From an uncultured Clostridia bacterium (GTDB lineage Bacteria; Bacillota; Clostridia; Christensenellales; Aristaeellaceae): a stretch of DNA of 64,000 nt. This document shows positions 49,807-58,975 of this stretch, one piece after another. Below the pieces are notes generated by a model. It did not search any database. It saw nothing but the letters and a program-made list of their open reading frames with translations, and was not told the origin of the DNA. The stretch spans positions 1-64,000 of the forward strand of contig CAMNHF010000002.1 of assembly GCA_946538975.1 (NCBI GenBank), written 5' to 3'. How positions within the stretch are numbered: the first letter of the stretch is position 1; each line of letters begins with the position of its first letter. Made by a program: the position numbers and the translations under genes.

Positions 49807-50877
49807 TCAGAAGGCGGCGGCCGGCTCCATGATGTCCCAGAGATCGTCGAGCCTTGCCGTGGCCAGGGCTATCACGCGGTCGGCGCCGCCGTAATACATG
49901 CGAATGGCATCGCCCTCCGCCAGCGCGCCGCAGCTGAACACGACATTGGGATAGAAGCCCTCTGTCTCGTAGGGGGCTTCCGGGGCGAGCACGGGCTCCC
50001 GGCTCACGGCGAGCACCCGCGACGGGTCGGCGATGTCCAGCAGGGCCGCGCCCATGCTGTAGCGGTTGTCCACAGGGCTTGCGCCGTGATATAGAATCAG
50101 CCAGCCCCGATCGGTGCACAGGGGAGGCGCGCCGCCGCCGCTCCGTCCCCGGCTCCACGGGAGATCCGGCAGCGCCAAAGGGGCGAATTCGCCCCAGTGG
50201 AGCAGGTCCTCCGACGCGGCCAGCCAGATGCGGGCCTGCCCGATCTGCCGGGGCACAGGGCGGATCAGGGCGCGGTATTTCCCGGCGATCTTCTCCGGGA
50301 AGATGCACACATCCCGGTTCTCGGTCACGAAGATCACGCCGCGCTTGCGGACGCTCCGGAAGTCCGCGGTCTCCGCCAGCGCGGTGGTGATGCCGAAGGG
50401 GGACACGGCGGTGTAGTTGATCAGGAAGGTGTCCCTGATCCGCGTGATCCGGGCGTCCTCGGTGCCAAAGGCCTCCAGCGGCTGATCCGGCAGGAGAAAG
50501 GGCTGATCCTCTACGGTGAAGCGGATTCCGTCCCGGCTGCGGGCCAGGCGCAGGTGCGACATGCTGGTCAGGAAGGCATAGCTGCCCGTTTCCCGGTCGA
50601 AAACCTTGCGCGGGTCGGAGAAGTCCCAGCGCGGATCGTCCAGCCGCAGCGCCCGAACCGCCACACGGTCCTCCTCCAGGATGGGGACGTGCAGGAAGCC
50701 GGCGGGCGCGGCCGGCGGCTTTTCCGCCACGCGCAGGAGCAGCAGCGTCTCCTCCCCGCAGCGGCAGACGCCGGCATTGAACACACAGGTGACCTGGAAG
50801 CCGGGCAGCCACGGGCGGACCTGCTCCGGCGTGATCAGCGGATTGGCCGCCGCGCGGACAAAGGGTGCTTTGTTCAT
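49807..50877 (-). CDS. Glycoside hydrolase family 130 (beta-mannoside phosphorylase-like)
   Basis: GH130 enzymes cleave beta-mannosides with phosphate, giving mannose-1-phosphate. The 356-residue product has the five-bladed propeller pattern: RLARSRDGIRFTVE, the hallmark AFGTEDARITRI with the catalytic Asp (about 140), NYTAVSPFG and LILYHGASP, and finally SCGALAEGDAIRMYYGGADRVIALA. The start at 50877 overlaps the DUF1861 stop by four bases (ATGA). It is the last gene of the transport operon, so imported oligosaccharides are probably phosphorolysed in the cytoplasm. Its linkage specificity (1,2, 1,3 or 1,4; Man, Glc or GlcNAc acceptor) cannot be read. Confidence 0.85.
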   Translation of the reverse strand: MNKAPFVRAAANPLITPEQVRPWLPGFQVTCVFNAGVCRCGEETLLLLRVAEKPPAAPAGFLHVPILEEDRVAVRALRLDDPRWDFSDPRKVFDRETGSYAFLTSMSHLRLARSRDGIRFTVEDQPFLLPDQPLEAFGTEDARITRIRDTFLINYTAVSPFGITTALAETADFRSVRKRGVIFVTENRDVCIFPEKIAGKYRALIRPVPRQIGQARIWLAASEDLLHWGEFAPLALPDLPWSRGRSGGGAPPLCTDRGWLILYHGASPVDNRYSMGAALLDIADPSRVLAVSREPVLAPEAPYETEGFYPNVVFSCGALAEGDAIRMYYGGADRVIALATARLDDLWDIMEPAAAF

Positions 50878-51815
50878 TGCATCAGCTCTCCAAAGGGCGG
50901 TTCGATGACGATGCGGCCTTCGGCAACGTCGCCCAGACCGCTGTAGAGGTCGGCCATGCCGTCCGGACGCAGGACAATGCCGGAGGTGAAGGCGCAGTCC
51001 GCGAGGTAGGGCAGCATGCACGGGGTGGGCGGATAGCTGGCCTTCTCGCCGATCATCTGCATGCCGCTGACGGAGAAGGTCTCCGGGTCAAAGATGAACG
51101 AGATGTTGACATAGACGTGCTGCACGCATCCGCCGGCTTCCTCCCGGAAGCAGCGGTGGCCGATGACGCCGATGCGCCCGTCGCGCAGCAGGCAGCACTG
51201 GTTGCAGCCGCCCCATTCGCCCTCGGCGAACAGCCCCTCGATGATCCTGGCCCCGGTGACCACATTTTCGTCCAGCTCGTCCACGCTGTCGATCACCGCA
51301 AAGCCCACAACGGCCTCGCTGCCGTAGCGGTCGACGATTTCCGGGCTGCGGGGGCGGCTGAACACGCCGACGCGGCCGTCCTGCAGCTGCACCAGGCGGA
51401 TGTCCTTCATGTTCGCGGGGCCGCAGGTAAAGTGATCCAGGAATTTCAGGTCGCGGCCCCGGTAGAAGTACCCGTACAGGGTGTCGATCTGGCCGCGGCG
51501 CTTCCGGACATGGGTGCCGCCGAGGATGAGCTCGCCGCCGATCAGGGCCACATGCGGATCCTCCAGCGGATAGATCACGGCGCCGGGCACCGGGGCGAAG
51601 TGATCCGGGCCGGTCTCTTCAAACAGGACGGTGACCGAGTTGGCGTAGTCCTCGCGGCGCTCCACGCGGCCGAACAGGTACCGCCGGCCCTGCCACAGGA
51701 AGGGGACGGAGCAGTTGTAGACGTCATAGCCCTCCATCCCGTCAAAGCGCAGCAGGGCTCCGCCGCGGTCCTTCCGGGCGGCGCGGTACAGGGCTCTCAG
51801 TTCTCTTGTGTTCAT
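50874..51815 (-). CDS. DUF1861 family protein (propeller-like, glycan-utilisation associated)
   Basis: This 313-residue protein matches DUF1861: LRFDGMEGYDVYNCSVPFLW near the N-terminus, RVERREDYANS, EDPHVALIGGELILGGTHV and a C-terminal DLYSGLGDVAEGRIVIEPPF. The repeated strand-turn pattern suggests a five-bladed propeller related to GH43/GH130-type folds. No activity can be assigned. It is encoded with GH130 and the sugar importer, so a role in mannoside recognition or cleavage is likely. The ATG at 51815 is favoured because GAAGGG abuts the upstream ATG at 51824. Confidence 0.82.
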   Translation of the reverse strand: MNTRELRALYRAARKDRGGALLRFDGMEGYDVYNCSVPFLWQGRRYLFGRVERREDYANSVTVLFEETGPDHFAPVPGAVIYPLEDPHVALIGGELILGGTHVRKRRGQIDTLYGYFYRGRDLKFLDHFTCGPANMKDIRLVQLQDGRVGVFSRPRSPEIVDRYGSEAVVGFAVIDSVDELDENVVTGARIIEGLFAEGEWGGCNQCCLLRDGRIGVIGHRCFREEAGGCVQHVYVNISFIFDPETFSVSGMQMIGEKASYPPTPCMLPYLADCAFTSGIVLRPDGMADLYSGLGDVAEGRIVIEPPFGELMQ

Positions 51816-51830
51816 GATGCGCATCCCTTC

Positions 51831-52781
51831 TTATTCGACGATGCCCGTGCGCTCAATGCTCTCGGTGAAGTTCTTCTGCGTGAAGAGGTAGATGACCAGC
51901 ATGGGGAGGACGAAGATCAGCGCCGCCGCCATCTTCACGGCCATGATCGTCATGGAGTAGTCGTTCTCCGGCAGCTTGATCGCGTTCAGGGCGGTGGCCA
52001 GGGTACCGATGCGGGTGTAGAACAGGCCGGTCAGGTAGGTCTCGTTCCAGTGCCAGACCATGGAGAACAGGAAAACGGTGATCTTCGCGGGCTTGGCCAG
52101 GGGCAGCATGACCTTCACGAACACCTTGTAGGTGGAGGCGCCGTCGATGTAGGCAGCCTCCTCCAGCTGGGCCGGCAGCTTTTTGAAAAACTGCATATAG
52201 ATGATGATGAACAGGCTGCCCTTGAGGCCGGTGCCGAAAAGGGCGGGCAGGATGAAGGACATGGGACTGTTGATGACGCCCAGGGCCCGGAATACCCAGG
52301 TCAGCGGCATGAACACCGTCTGCGGCGGCACGATATAGCTCATCAAAAGGAGCACGAACAGCAGCCGCTTGCACGGGAAGTTCAGCCGGGCGAAGGCGTA
52401 GCCCGCGATTGCGCAGGTGTAGACCTGGATGAGCGCCGGCAGGAATGTGGTCAGGAGGGAGACGAACAGGTTGGAGCGCATCAGGTTGTCCCAGAGGCTC
52501 CGGTCGTCCAGAAACACCGGCCAGACGTTCATCGCGTCGAAGGCGTACCGGACGCTGGTCAGCGTGGGCTGGCGCGGGATCCATTTGGCGGTGGTGTCGG
52601 TGATGTCGGTGGCGCTCTTGAAGGACATGGACACCATGTACAGCACCGGCTCCAGATAGAGCAGGGCGAAGGCCGTCAGGATGATGTAGAGCGGCAGCTT
52701 GCGCAGGACGGTCATCCATGCCGACTGCGGGCCGAGGGACTCGCGGGAGAGACGCAGCGAGGGGAACGGCAGCTTCTTCAT
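51831..52781 (-). CDS. Carbohydrate ABC transporter permease, MalG-like (second pair)
   Basis: This 316-residue CUT1 permease has six membrane spans and the cytoplasmic EAA loop EEAAYIDGASTYKVFVKVMLPLAKP near residue 220, which docks to the ATPase. The N-terminus carries an extra basic segment of about 25 residues (KKLPFPSLRLSRESLG). It overlaps its MalF-like partner by four bases. With that partner it forms a second heterodimeric channel in this operon. Confidence 0.93.
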   Translation of the reverse strand: MKKLPFPSLRLSRESLGPQSAWMTVLRKLPLYIILTAFALLYLEPVLYMVSMSFKSATDITDTTAKWIPRQPTLTSVRYAFDAMNVWPVFLDDRSLWDNLMRSNLFVSLLTTFLPALIQVYTCAIAGYAFARLNFPCKRLLFVLLLMSYIVPPQTVFMPLTWVFRALGVINSPMSFILPALFGTGLKGSLFIIIYMQFFKKLPAQLEEAAYIDGASTYKVFVKVMLPLAKPAKITVFLFSMVWHWNETYLTGLFYTRIGTLATALNAIKLPENDYSMTIMAVKMAAALIFVLPMLVIYLFTQKNFTESIERTGIVE

Positions 52782-53662
52782 GCGCGCTTCTCCTTTCTGT
52801 TCACGGCCAGCCCCAGGGACTTCCGGAAGATCAGGATCACCACCAGCAGCACCAGCAGAATCACCAGGAAGTACAGCCACGCGATGGCGCTGGCATAGCC
52901 ATAGCCGGTGGAGATGTTGATGGAGTGGTGGGTGATCACCTCCAGGATCGGGTTGAAGGAGGCGGTGAACTGGTCCACAATCGTGTAGATGACGCAGATG
53001 AACAGGAAGGGCATCAGCCCGGGCAGCGTGATGGTCCACAGGATCTCCCACTGGCCGGCTCCGTCGATGCGCGCCGCCTCATAGGTGCTGGGGTTGATGG
53101 ACTGCATGCCGGCGATGAGCAGCAGCATCTGCACGCCGGAATACCAGAGGATCACCAGGAAGTTGTCCAGCACCACCTGCAGCGTCTCGCCCAGGGTGCC
53201 GCCGATGCCCGCCACCAGCGCCGCGGCCGTGCCGGACTGCAGCGCGTCGATGGAGCCCTGGCCCTGGCTGGTCAATGTGGCAATCAGGTTGCCGCAGGTC
53301 AGCATCACCGGCAGGAAGAACACAGCCCGGTAGAAGGAGCGCCCCTTGAACTTGCTGTTCAGCATCAGCGCCATGATCAGCGCGAACACGACGATCAGCG
53401 GCACGATCAGCAGGGACTGCTGGAAGGTCTGCATCAGCTTGTTCGGGATTTCCGCGTCCTCATACAGCGCCCGGCGGAAGTTGGCGAAGCCCAGAAAGGA
53501 CATCTCCAGGTGGTCGGTGACGAAGTTCACCTTGTTGAGCGCCATATACAGGCAGTACAGCAGCGGAAACGCCGTGAACACCCCGAAGCCGATGATCCAG
53601 GGCAGAATGAAGGAAAAACCAACCAGCTTCTGCTTTTTCTCATAGCTCCACTTTCCCCGCAT
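52778..53662 (-). CDS. Carbohydrate ABC transporter permease, MalF-like (second pair)
   Basis: This 294-residue CUT1 permease has six spans (LVGFSFILPWIIGFGVF as the first) and an EAA motif YEAARIDGAGQWEILWTITLPGL near 200. It begins 8 bases after the DUF5696 stop. The order DUF5696 - MalF - MalG suggests that this pair works with the DUF5696 protein or shares the single binding protein and ATPase encoded upstream. Confidence 0.93.
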   Translation of the reverse strand: MRGKWSYEKKQKLVGFSFILPWIIGFGVFTAFPLLYCLYMALNKVNFVTDHLEMSFLGFANFRRALYEDAEIPNKLMQTFQQSLLIVPLIVVFALIMALMLNSKFKGRSFYRAVFFLPVMLTCGNLIATLTSQGQGSIDALQSGTAAALVAGIGGTLGETLQVVLDNFLVILWYSGVQMLLLIAGMQSINPSTYEAARIDGAGQWEILWTITLPGLMPFLFICVIYTIVDQFTASFNPILEVITHHSINISTGYGYASAIAWLYFLVILLVLLVVILIFRKSLGLAVNRKEKRA

Positions 53663-53669
53663 GCCGGTC

Positions 53670-55934
53670 TCATCTCCTTTCCAGCAGCCGGAAGCTCCGC
53701 GCGGCGACGGCCTCGCCGTTCAGGAGGTATTCCCGGTCTGTGTTATTCACGAGCACCTGCACGCCATTGCCGTAGCCCGTCAGGGTCACGCCGGGCGCCA
53801 GGGTCTCATAGGCCACGATCGCCTGCCCGCGGGTCGCCGCCAGGTAGGGCACCAGCTCCTGCCAGACGCGCAGCACATCCTCCCGCCACAGCGCAAAGGC
53901 GGTGGAATAGTAGGCCGCCGTGTCGGCGTAGGCGAGCTTTTCCGTGCCCTCCCAGCTCAGCGTGAAGGAGACGCTGCCGCCCAGCGCCACCGCCTGCAGG
54001 AGCTGGCTGCGCTGCTCATAGAAGTCCATATAGTCCCCGCACAGGTATTCGACCAGCCCGTGCAGCGCCAGCGGATAGAAGGGAACCTGCTCATCCAGCA
54101 TGGTCAGCCAGCTGGAGCCCGGCATCTCCGTCAGCGTTGCGCCGCTCACCAGGGCGTAGGCGCTGCCCGAGGCCAGACGCAGGGAGCCGAAATCCTGCGC
54201 CATGCGCTGAAGAAGCGCCCGCTGGGCCTCGCAGACATCCCGGCGGCTCATGGCGCTGTCCGCCGCGTAGTCGGTCATTGCCAGCGCGCCCACGCCCTCC
54301 TCCTGCAATCCGGCGATCCCGAGGGAGCGGTATTCGGAGAGGCTCCGCTCATAGCCGGACGCCATGAAGGCGCTGTTCGCGAAGGCGCCGTCGAAGAGGG
54401 GATAGCCCTGAATGTTGTGCACGGTGTCGCCGCCGATGGACAGCCCCTGTGTCCGCTGAATGCGCAGATGGTTGTCCCGCAGGTAGATTCGGGCGCCGAG
54501 GGACGCCGCCTTCTCCGTCAGCGCCCGGAGGCCGCCGCTGCCGCCCAGCTCGCCGGCCGGCGGAAAGCGGTCGGGATACTCCACGGATTCGCCGCGCTTC
54601 GCCCAGCCGGAATAGGTCACGTCCATGGCGCCCGCGCCGTTTTCGTGGAACCAGGCGAGGATGTCGCCGGCCTGGCGGAAAGTGGTCATGGGGATGAAGG
54701 CGTCGCCCAGCATGCCGCTTTCCCTGTCGCCGCCGATCAGGTTCAGCTGCAGCGCGGGGGTGCCGTCCTGCGGCAGCGGCGTGAGGCCGGCCGTGGCGCG
54801 CAGGTATTCCCGGTACTGGCCGGCCATCTCCACATAGGAGCCGGTGCCGAAGCGGTACAGCACCTGCCGGGGCTCGGACACCGCGAAGGAGGTGTAGCGC
54901 AGGTAGCCGTCGCCGGTGGAGGAGTTGGTGATGACCTTGTATTTCGCGCGGTAGGTGTAGCGGACGCCGACCGTGTTGAAGCCGGTCTGCACGCCGGCGC
55001 GGGAAGCGACGATGTCCGCCTGGGTTTCGCCCGCGTCCAGAATGGCCAGCAGGGTGTTCCCCTCGCGGATCACGCCGTAGGCGGGGAAGGCGACCCGCGT
55101 CTTGTTCATTTCGGCGCGCAGCGTGCTGTCATAGCCGTTGCTGAGCGAGAGATCCGGCCCGTAGACCGAGGCCACGTACTGGCTGTTCACATACTTCTTC
55201 GAGGAGAAGTCGATCAGCGCGCCGTTGCCGTCGGGCACCAGCAGCGCGCCCTGCAGGCCCATATCGCTGCGGGTGGCGCCGAAATTCGGGAACAGGTAGA
55301 ACTCCGCCATCACGCAGGAAGCGTCCTTGTCCAGGGAGACGCGGCCGGAGGAGGAGGTCTTGTAGACCTCGCCGGGATCGGTGACCAGCCCGGCCGGCAC
55401 GGAGACCCGCAGGCTGCTGCCGTCCAGACAGGCCTCGTAGGCGAAGGTCAGACGGTGCACCTGCAGGTCGAAGAAGACCCGCACGCCCTTTTCCAGCTGA
55501 TAGACCGTGACGGCGGCCTCCTCGGTCAGCGTGTTGGAGTATTTCGTATTGGCGGCGGAGGCCTCCTGAACATAGGTGAACATGATCGGCGCGCGCAGAT
55601 TGTTCATCCACAGCTTGTTGCTCTTTTCGAGGGCCATCTCCTCCTCGGTGGGAGCGGACCGCCAGACGTAGCCGGTTTCCCGGTTCACCACCTGGAGATT
55701 GCCGTCGTCAAAGTTCACCCACAGCTGCAGCGCGTCGTTCTCGTCCACCAGCTGCAGGCCCTCGCCCTGCAGGGCGGTCAGCGCCTCGTTGGGGACCGTG
55801 CCCTCGTCCGCCTGGTACAGGTTGATGTCCACGTTGCGGCCGCGGTTGAGGAAGCGGATGCCCAGCACGATTCCCGCCACCGCCGCCAGCACCGCCACGG
55901 TCAGCAGCACCTTCAACAGCTTCTTCTTAAACAT
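53670..55934 (-). CDS. DUF5696 domain protein, membrane-anchored, extracytoplasmic
   Basis: The 754-residue product starts with a signal-anchor (KKKLLKVLLTVAVLAAVAGIVLGI). Beta-rich domains follow (about 60-390; GYVWRSAPTEEE, FYLFPNFGATRSDMGLQGALLVPDGNGALIDF). A barrel-like part covers about 400-650 (GAMDVTYSGWAKRG, LGARIYLRDNH, TDYAADSAMSRRD), and a C-terminal beta domain closes it. This matches DUF5696, a family usually encoded beside YIP1 proteins and sugar transporters and suspected to be glycosidase-like. No catalytic pair can be assigned. The ATG at 55934 overlaps the YIP1 gene by 8 bases; a TTG at 55940 is the alternative. Confidence 0.82.
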   Translation of the reverse strand: MFKKKLLKVLLTVAVLAAVAGIVLGIRFLNRGRNVDINLYQADEGTVPNEALTALQGEGLQLVDENDALQLWVNFDDGNLQVVNRETGYVWRSAPTEEEMALEKSNKLWMNNLRAPIMFTYVQEASAANTKYSNTLTEEAAVTVYQLEKGVRVFFDLQVHRLTFAYEACLDGSSLRVSVPAGLVTDPGEVYKTSSSGRVSLDKDASCVMAEFYLFPNFGATRSDMGLQGALLVPDGNGALIDFSSKKYVNSQYVASVYGPDLSLSNGYDSTLRAEMNKTRVAFPAYGVIREGNTLLAILDAGETQADIVASRAGVQTGFNTVGVRYTYRAKYKVITNSSTGDGYLRYTSFAVSEPRQVLYRFGTGSYVEMAGQYREYLRATAGLTPLPQDGTPALQLNLIGGDRESGMLGDAFIPMTTFRQAGDILAWFHENGAGAMDVTYSGWAKRGESVEYPDRFPPAGELGGSGGLRALTEKAASLGARIYLRDNHLRIQRTQGLSIGGDTVHNIQGYPLFDGAFANSAFMASGYERSLSEYRSLGIAGLQEEGVGALAMTDYAADSAMSRRDVCEAQRALLQRMAQDFGSLRLASGSAYALVSGATLTEMPGSSWLTMLDEQVPFYPLALHGLVEYLCGDYMDFYEQRSQLLQAVALGGSVSFTLSWEGTEKLAYADTAAYYSTAFALWREDVLRVWQELVPYLAATRGQAIVAYETLAPGVTLTGYGNGVQVLVNNTDREYLLNGEAVAARSFRLLERR

Positions 55935-58041
55935 AGCCAAGCAGCTCCCTAAAGAATTCGTTGATGAAGTTCCAGCCCTGAATCAGGATGCCGGACACGG
56001 CCAGCACGGCCACGACGATCATGGCCGCCACAAACAGCACCCAGAGGATGTTCTTCACGGTCTCGCCGATGCCGTAGCCATGGATTTCCTTGACCTGCAC
56101 AAACAGGAGCACCGCGGTCCACAGGAAGATCAGCACCTGGGTCAGGTGGTAGATGCTGCCCTCGGCCAGCGTGAGGACGTTGCTGAGCAGCGCCAGGGGC
56201 AGGCTCAGCACGATCAGGGGCATCAGGGCATAGACGGTGCCGATGATGATGCCCTTCAGCGTGCCCTGTCCCTTGGTGATCGCGCCGACGAGGTAATTGC
56301 CCATGATCCACAGGATGACCGGCGCCACGTACAGCAGCAGGAAGGACACAACGCTCAGCCCGCGCAGACCCTCCATGTCGAACACAAAGCTCGTCGCCGC
56401 GCGGGAGGTCACCATGAGGACCAGGAAGGACAGGTAGACGATGGCGGCGGAAAGCAGGCTGCCCTTGCCGCGGCGGGTCGCCTCATAGTAGGTGTCCACC
56501 GGGTGGCGCAGCACCTTGGGCGCATAGCGCAGCTGCTCCCAAAGGCGGCCCAGGGCGGGGAAGCGCCTGAACAGGGTCTCGGCCGCAATGCGGCCCAGGG
56601 CCTGCAAGCCCCGCTTCCCAAGGACGATGAGGTCGATCCTGAAGAGCTTTTTCAGCAGCGCAAGCACCAGCCACACCGCGACGAGGATCAGGATCACGCG
56701 GGCGGCGTTCTTCTGCACGAGCTCGGCGCGGTATTTCCACATCGCGTCGGAGTAGTACTCCTGGTTTTCCGCGAGCACCATCCGCTCCATGGAGGTGCGC
56801 CAGTCGCCCTCCATGTAGGCGATGCGGCCCAGACCCAGGTTCGCCCAGTAGTAGCTGCTGTTGGCCTTGAGGATGCCGCGCCAGGTCTCCTCCTGCTCCG
56901 CGTAGCGGCCGTCGTTATACAGGGAGACCGCCTGCAGGATGTTCGAGGTCAGGGTGGTGGGGGAGAACACATGGATGCCGTTGCAGGCCCGGTCGAGCAC
57001 CAGCAGCCGCCCGTCCGGCAAGACCGCGATCGCGGCGGGATCGGTGAAGAAGCCGACCCGGCGGTCGTTGCCCGCCAGCTTCTCGCCGAACATCAGCAGC
57101 GGCTTGCCGTTCGCGTCGTAGAGGATGACCGCGCCGTTGGCGGCGTCGACGCTGTAGATCAGCCCGTCCTCGCCCACGAACAGCGAGGAGACGGCGGACA
57201 CGGTTTCCGTCCGCCGGTCCACGACCACCAGCGTCTCCACATTCGCGAACAGGTTGTCGCCGTTGGCGTTGAACTTCTTGATCTGCAGGCTCTTGAGGTT
57301 GCTGGTGGCCGTGTAGATAAAGCCGTTGCGGCTCACGCACATGCCCGTGATGGAGGGCGCCACCGCGTTGGAATTGGTCTCGATCTGCTCGTCGGTGTAC
57401 ACCAGCCGCTTGATCCGCTCGCCCAGGCTGAGCTGGGTGGCGTTGCGGCCGAAGTAGCCCTGAAAGCGGCCCTGCGGGTTCATGACCATCAGACCCTCGT
57501 TGCTGCCCTTGAGCAGGGCGTAGATGCAGCCGCGGTCATCGACCATGACCTTCATCGGGGTGAACATCATGCCGGTGAGGCGCACATCCTCCGGGGCGGA
57601 GAGCGTGGCGCGCAGGCTGCCGTCCTCATTGAAGACGACGATCGTGGAATGGCCCGTGTCGGCCACATACACCGTGCCGTCGTGGTCGACGAACACGCCC
57701 TCGGGCCCCTTGAGCACATCCGCGCCGTATTCCCGCAGCAGCGTGCCTTCCGGCGTGATCTGCACCACGCGGTTGTTCCCGCGGTCGGCAATCAGCAGCG
57801 TGCCGTCCGCCTTCAGGCTCAGATCGGAGGGCGCGTTCAGGCCGGGAATCTGCTCGCCGTCCGGCCCGTAGAGGTACTGCCCCACGATGCCCACGGGCTC
57901 ATAGGGCGTCTGCATATAGAAAGGCCGTCCGTCCGTCGTATACGCATAGGAACGGTAGAGCGGCGTGTCTGCCTGCGCTGCGCACATCCCCGTCGCGAGA
58001 AGGAGGAGCAGTGCAAGCAGCCGTACGAGTCTCTTTGTCAT
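55927..58041 (-). CDS. NHL-repeat / YIP1-domain membrane protein
   Basis: The 704-residue product has a cleavable signal (about 1-25, AQA-D). An NHL/SMP-30-type beta-propeller covers about 50-360 (LNAPSDLSLKADGTLLIADRGNNRVVQI and similar repeats). A short TPR-like helical stretch follows (about 365-440; YNDGRYAEQEETWRGIL, WANLGLGRIAYMEGD), then a span near 450-468 and a YIP1 domain with five helices (about 515-700; GTLKGIIIGTVYALMPLIVL). The propeller faces outside. Such proteins occur in sugar ABC operons of Clostridia; the function is unknown. It may organise or sense the transporter. Confidence 0.83.
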   Translation of the reverse strand: MTKRLVRLLALLLLLATGMCAAQADTPLYRSYAYTTDGRPFYMQTPYEPVGIVGQYLYGPDGEQIPGLNAPSDLSLKADGTLLIADRGNNRVVQITPEGTLLREYGADVLKGPEGVFVDHDGTVYVADTGHSTIVVFNEDGSLRATLSAPEDVRLTGMMFTPMKVMVDDRGCIYALLKGSNEGLMVMNPQGRFQGYFGRNATQLSLGERIKRLVYTDEQIETNSNAVAPSITGMCVSRNGFIYTATSNLKSLQIKKFNANGDNLFANVETLVVVDRRTETVSAVSSLFVGEDGLIYSVDAANGAVILYDANGKPLLMFGEKLAGNDRRVGFFTDPAAIAVLPDGRLLVLDRACNGIHVFSPTTLTSNILQAVSLYNDGRYAEQEETWRGILKANSSYYWANLGLGRIAYMEGDWRTSMERMVLAENQEYYSDAMWKYRAELVQKNAARVILILVAVWLVLALLKKLFRIDLIVLGKRGLQALGRIAAETLFRRFPALGRLWEQLRYAPKVLRHPVDTYYEATRRGKGSLLSAAIVYLSFLVLMVTSRAATSFVFDMEGLRGLSVVSFLLLYVAPVILWIMGNYLVGAITKGQGTLKGIIIGTVYALMPLIVLSLPLALLSNVLTLAEGSIYHLTQVLIFLWTAVLLFVQVKEIHGYGIGETVKNILWVLFVAAMIVVAVLAVSGILIQGWNFINEFFRELLGYV

Positions 58042-58062
58042 ACCGGCACACTCCTTTCCCGC

Positions 58063-58974
58063 TTACTTGATGCCGGAGGTCACCATGGTCTCGATCATGG
58101 ATTTCTGCAGCACGGCGAAGATGATGAAATTGGGCAGCAGCATCAGCAGGCCCGCGGCGGCTGTGGCGCCCTTGCGGGCCACGGAGGAGGCCGTGAGGCC
58201 GGAGGTCAGGGAGTTGATGAAGTAGGGGAGGGCCTTCATGGATTCGCTGACGGTGTAGAGATTGGAGGTGGTGATGTCGCCCCAGACGTTCTGGAAGGCG
58301 ATGATGAGCACCGCGCCAACCGCCGGCAGCACCGCCGGGGTGATGATGCTCCAGAGGATGCGGATCTCGTTGGCGCCGTCGATCTTGGCGGCCTCGCACA
58401 GGGAATCGGGCACCTGATCCATGAACTGCTTGATCAGGAACACGCCCATGGGCAGCGCCAGATGCGGCAGGATGTGCGCCCAGAAGGTGTCGATGATGTG
58501 CAGCTCGTTCACGATCAGGTAGCGGGTGATCACCACCGCCTCGGGGGAGAACATGAGGGCGATCGTGATCAGGTCGAACAGGGCGCGCTGCCCCGGGAAG
58601 CGCAGCTTGGAGAAGGCGTAGGCGCAGCACAGGGAGAACACGATCGTCAGGGCGGTGGTGGTCAGGGTGACGGTGACGCTGTTGAACAGGTAGCGCGAGA
58701 AGGGCACGGTGGAGACATCCGTGGCGTACATGAAGTCCGTGAAGTTCTGCATGGTGGGGTTGCGCACGAAGAACTGCGGCGGATAGACAAACAGCTCCTC
58801 CAGCGGCTTGAACGCATTGCAGATCACGTAGACGATGGGCAGCAGCGACACCAGCGCCACCGCGGTCAGGAGGATCAGGATGATGACGGTGCTCAGCCGG
58901 GTGTGCCGCAGGCTGTACAGCATATGGCGGAAGCCCAGATGGAGCTTGCGCCGGAGGGGAATCTTCGCCTGCAT
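58063..58974 (-). CDS. Carbohydrate ABC transporter permease, MalG-like (first pair)
   Basis: This 303-residue CUT1 permease has six spans (VIILILLTAVALVSLLPIVYVI first) and the EAA loop LCEAAKIDGANEIRILWSIITPAVLP near 200. It starts 1 base after the MalF-like gene. Together with 58976-59926 it forms the first permease pair, directly downstream of the binding protein. Confidence 0.94.
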   Translation of the reverse strand: MQAKIPLRRKLHLGFRHMLYSLRHTRLSTVIILILLTAVALVSLLPIVYVICNAFKPLEELFVYPPQFFVRNPTMQNFTDFMYATDVSTVPFSRYLFNSVTVTLTTTALTIVFSLCCAYAFSKLRFPGQRALFDLITIALMFSPEAVVITRYLIVNELHIIDTFWAHILPHLALPMGVFLIKQFMDQVPDSLCEAAKIDGANEIRILWSIITPAVLPAVGAVLIIAFQNVWGDITTSNLYTVSESMKALPYFINSLTSGLTASSVARKGATAAAGLLMLLPNFIIFAVLQKSMIETMVTSGIK

Positions 58975-58975
58975 C

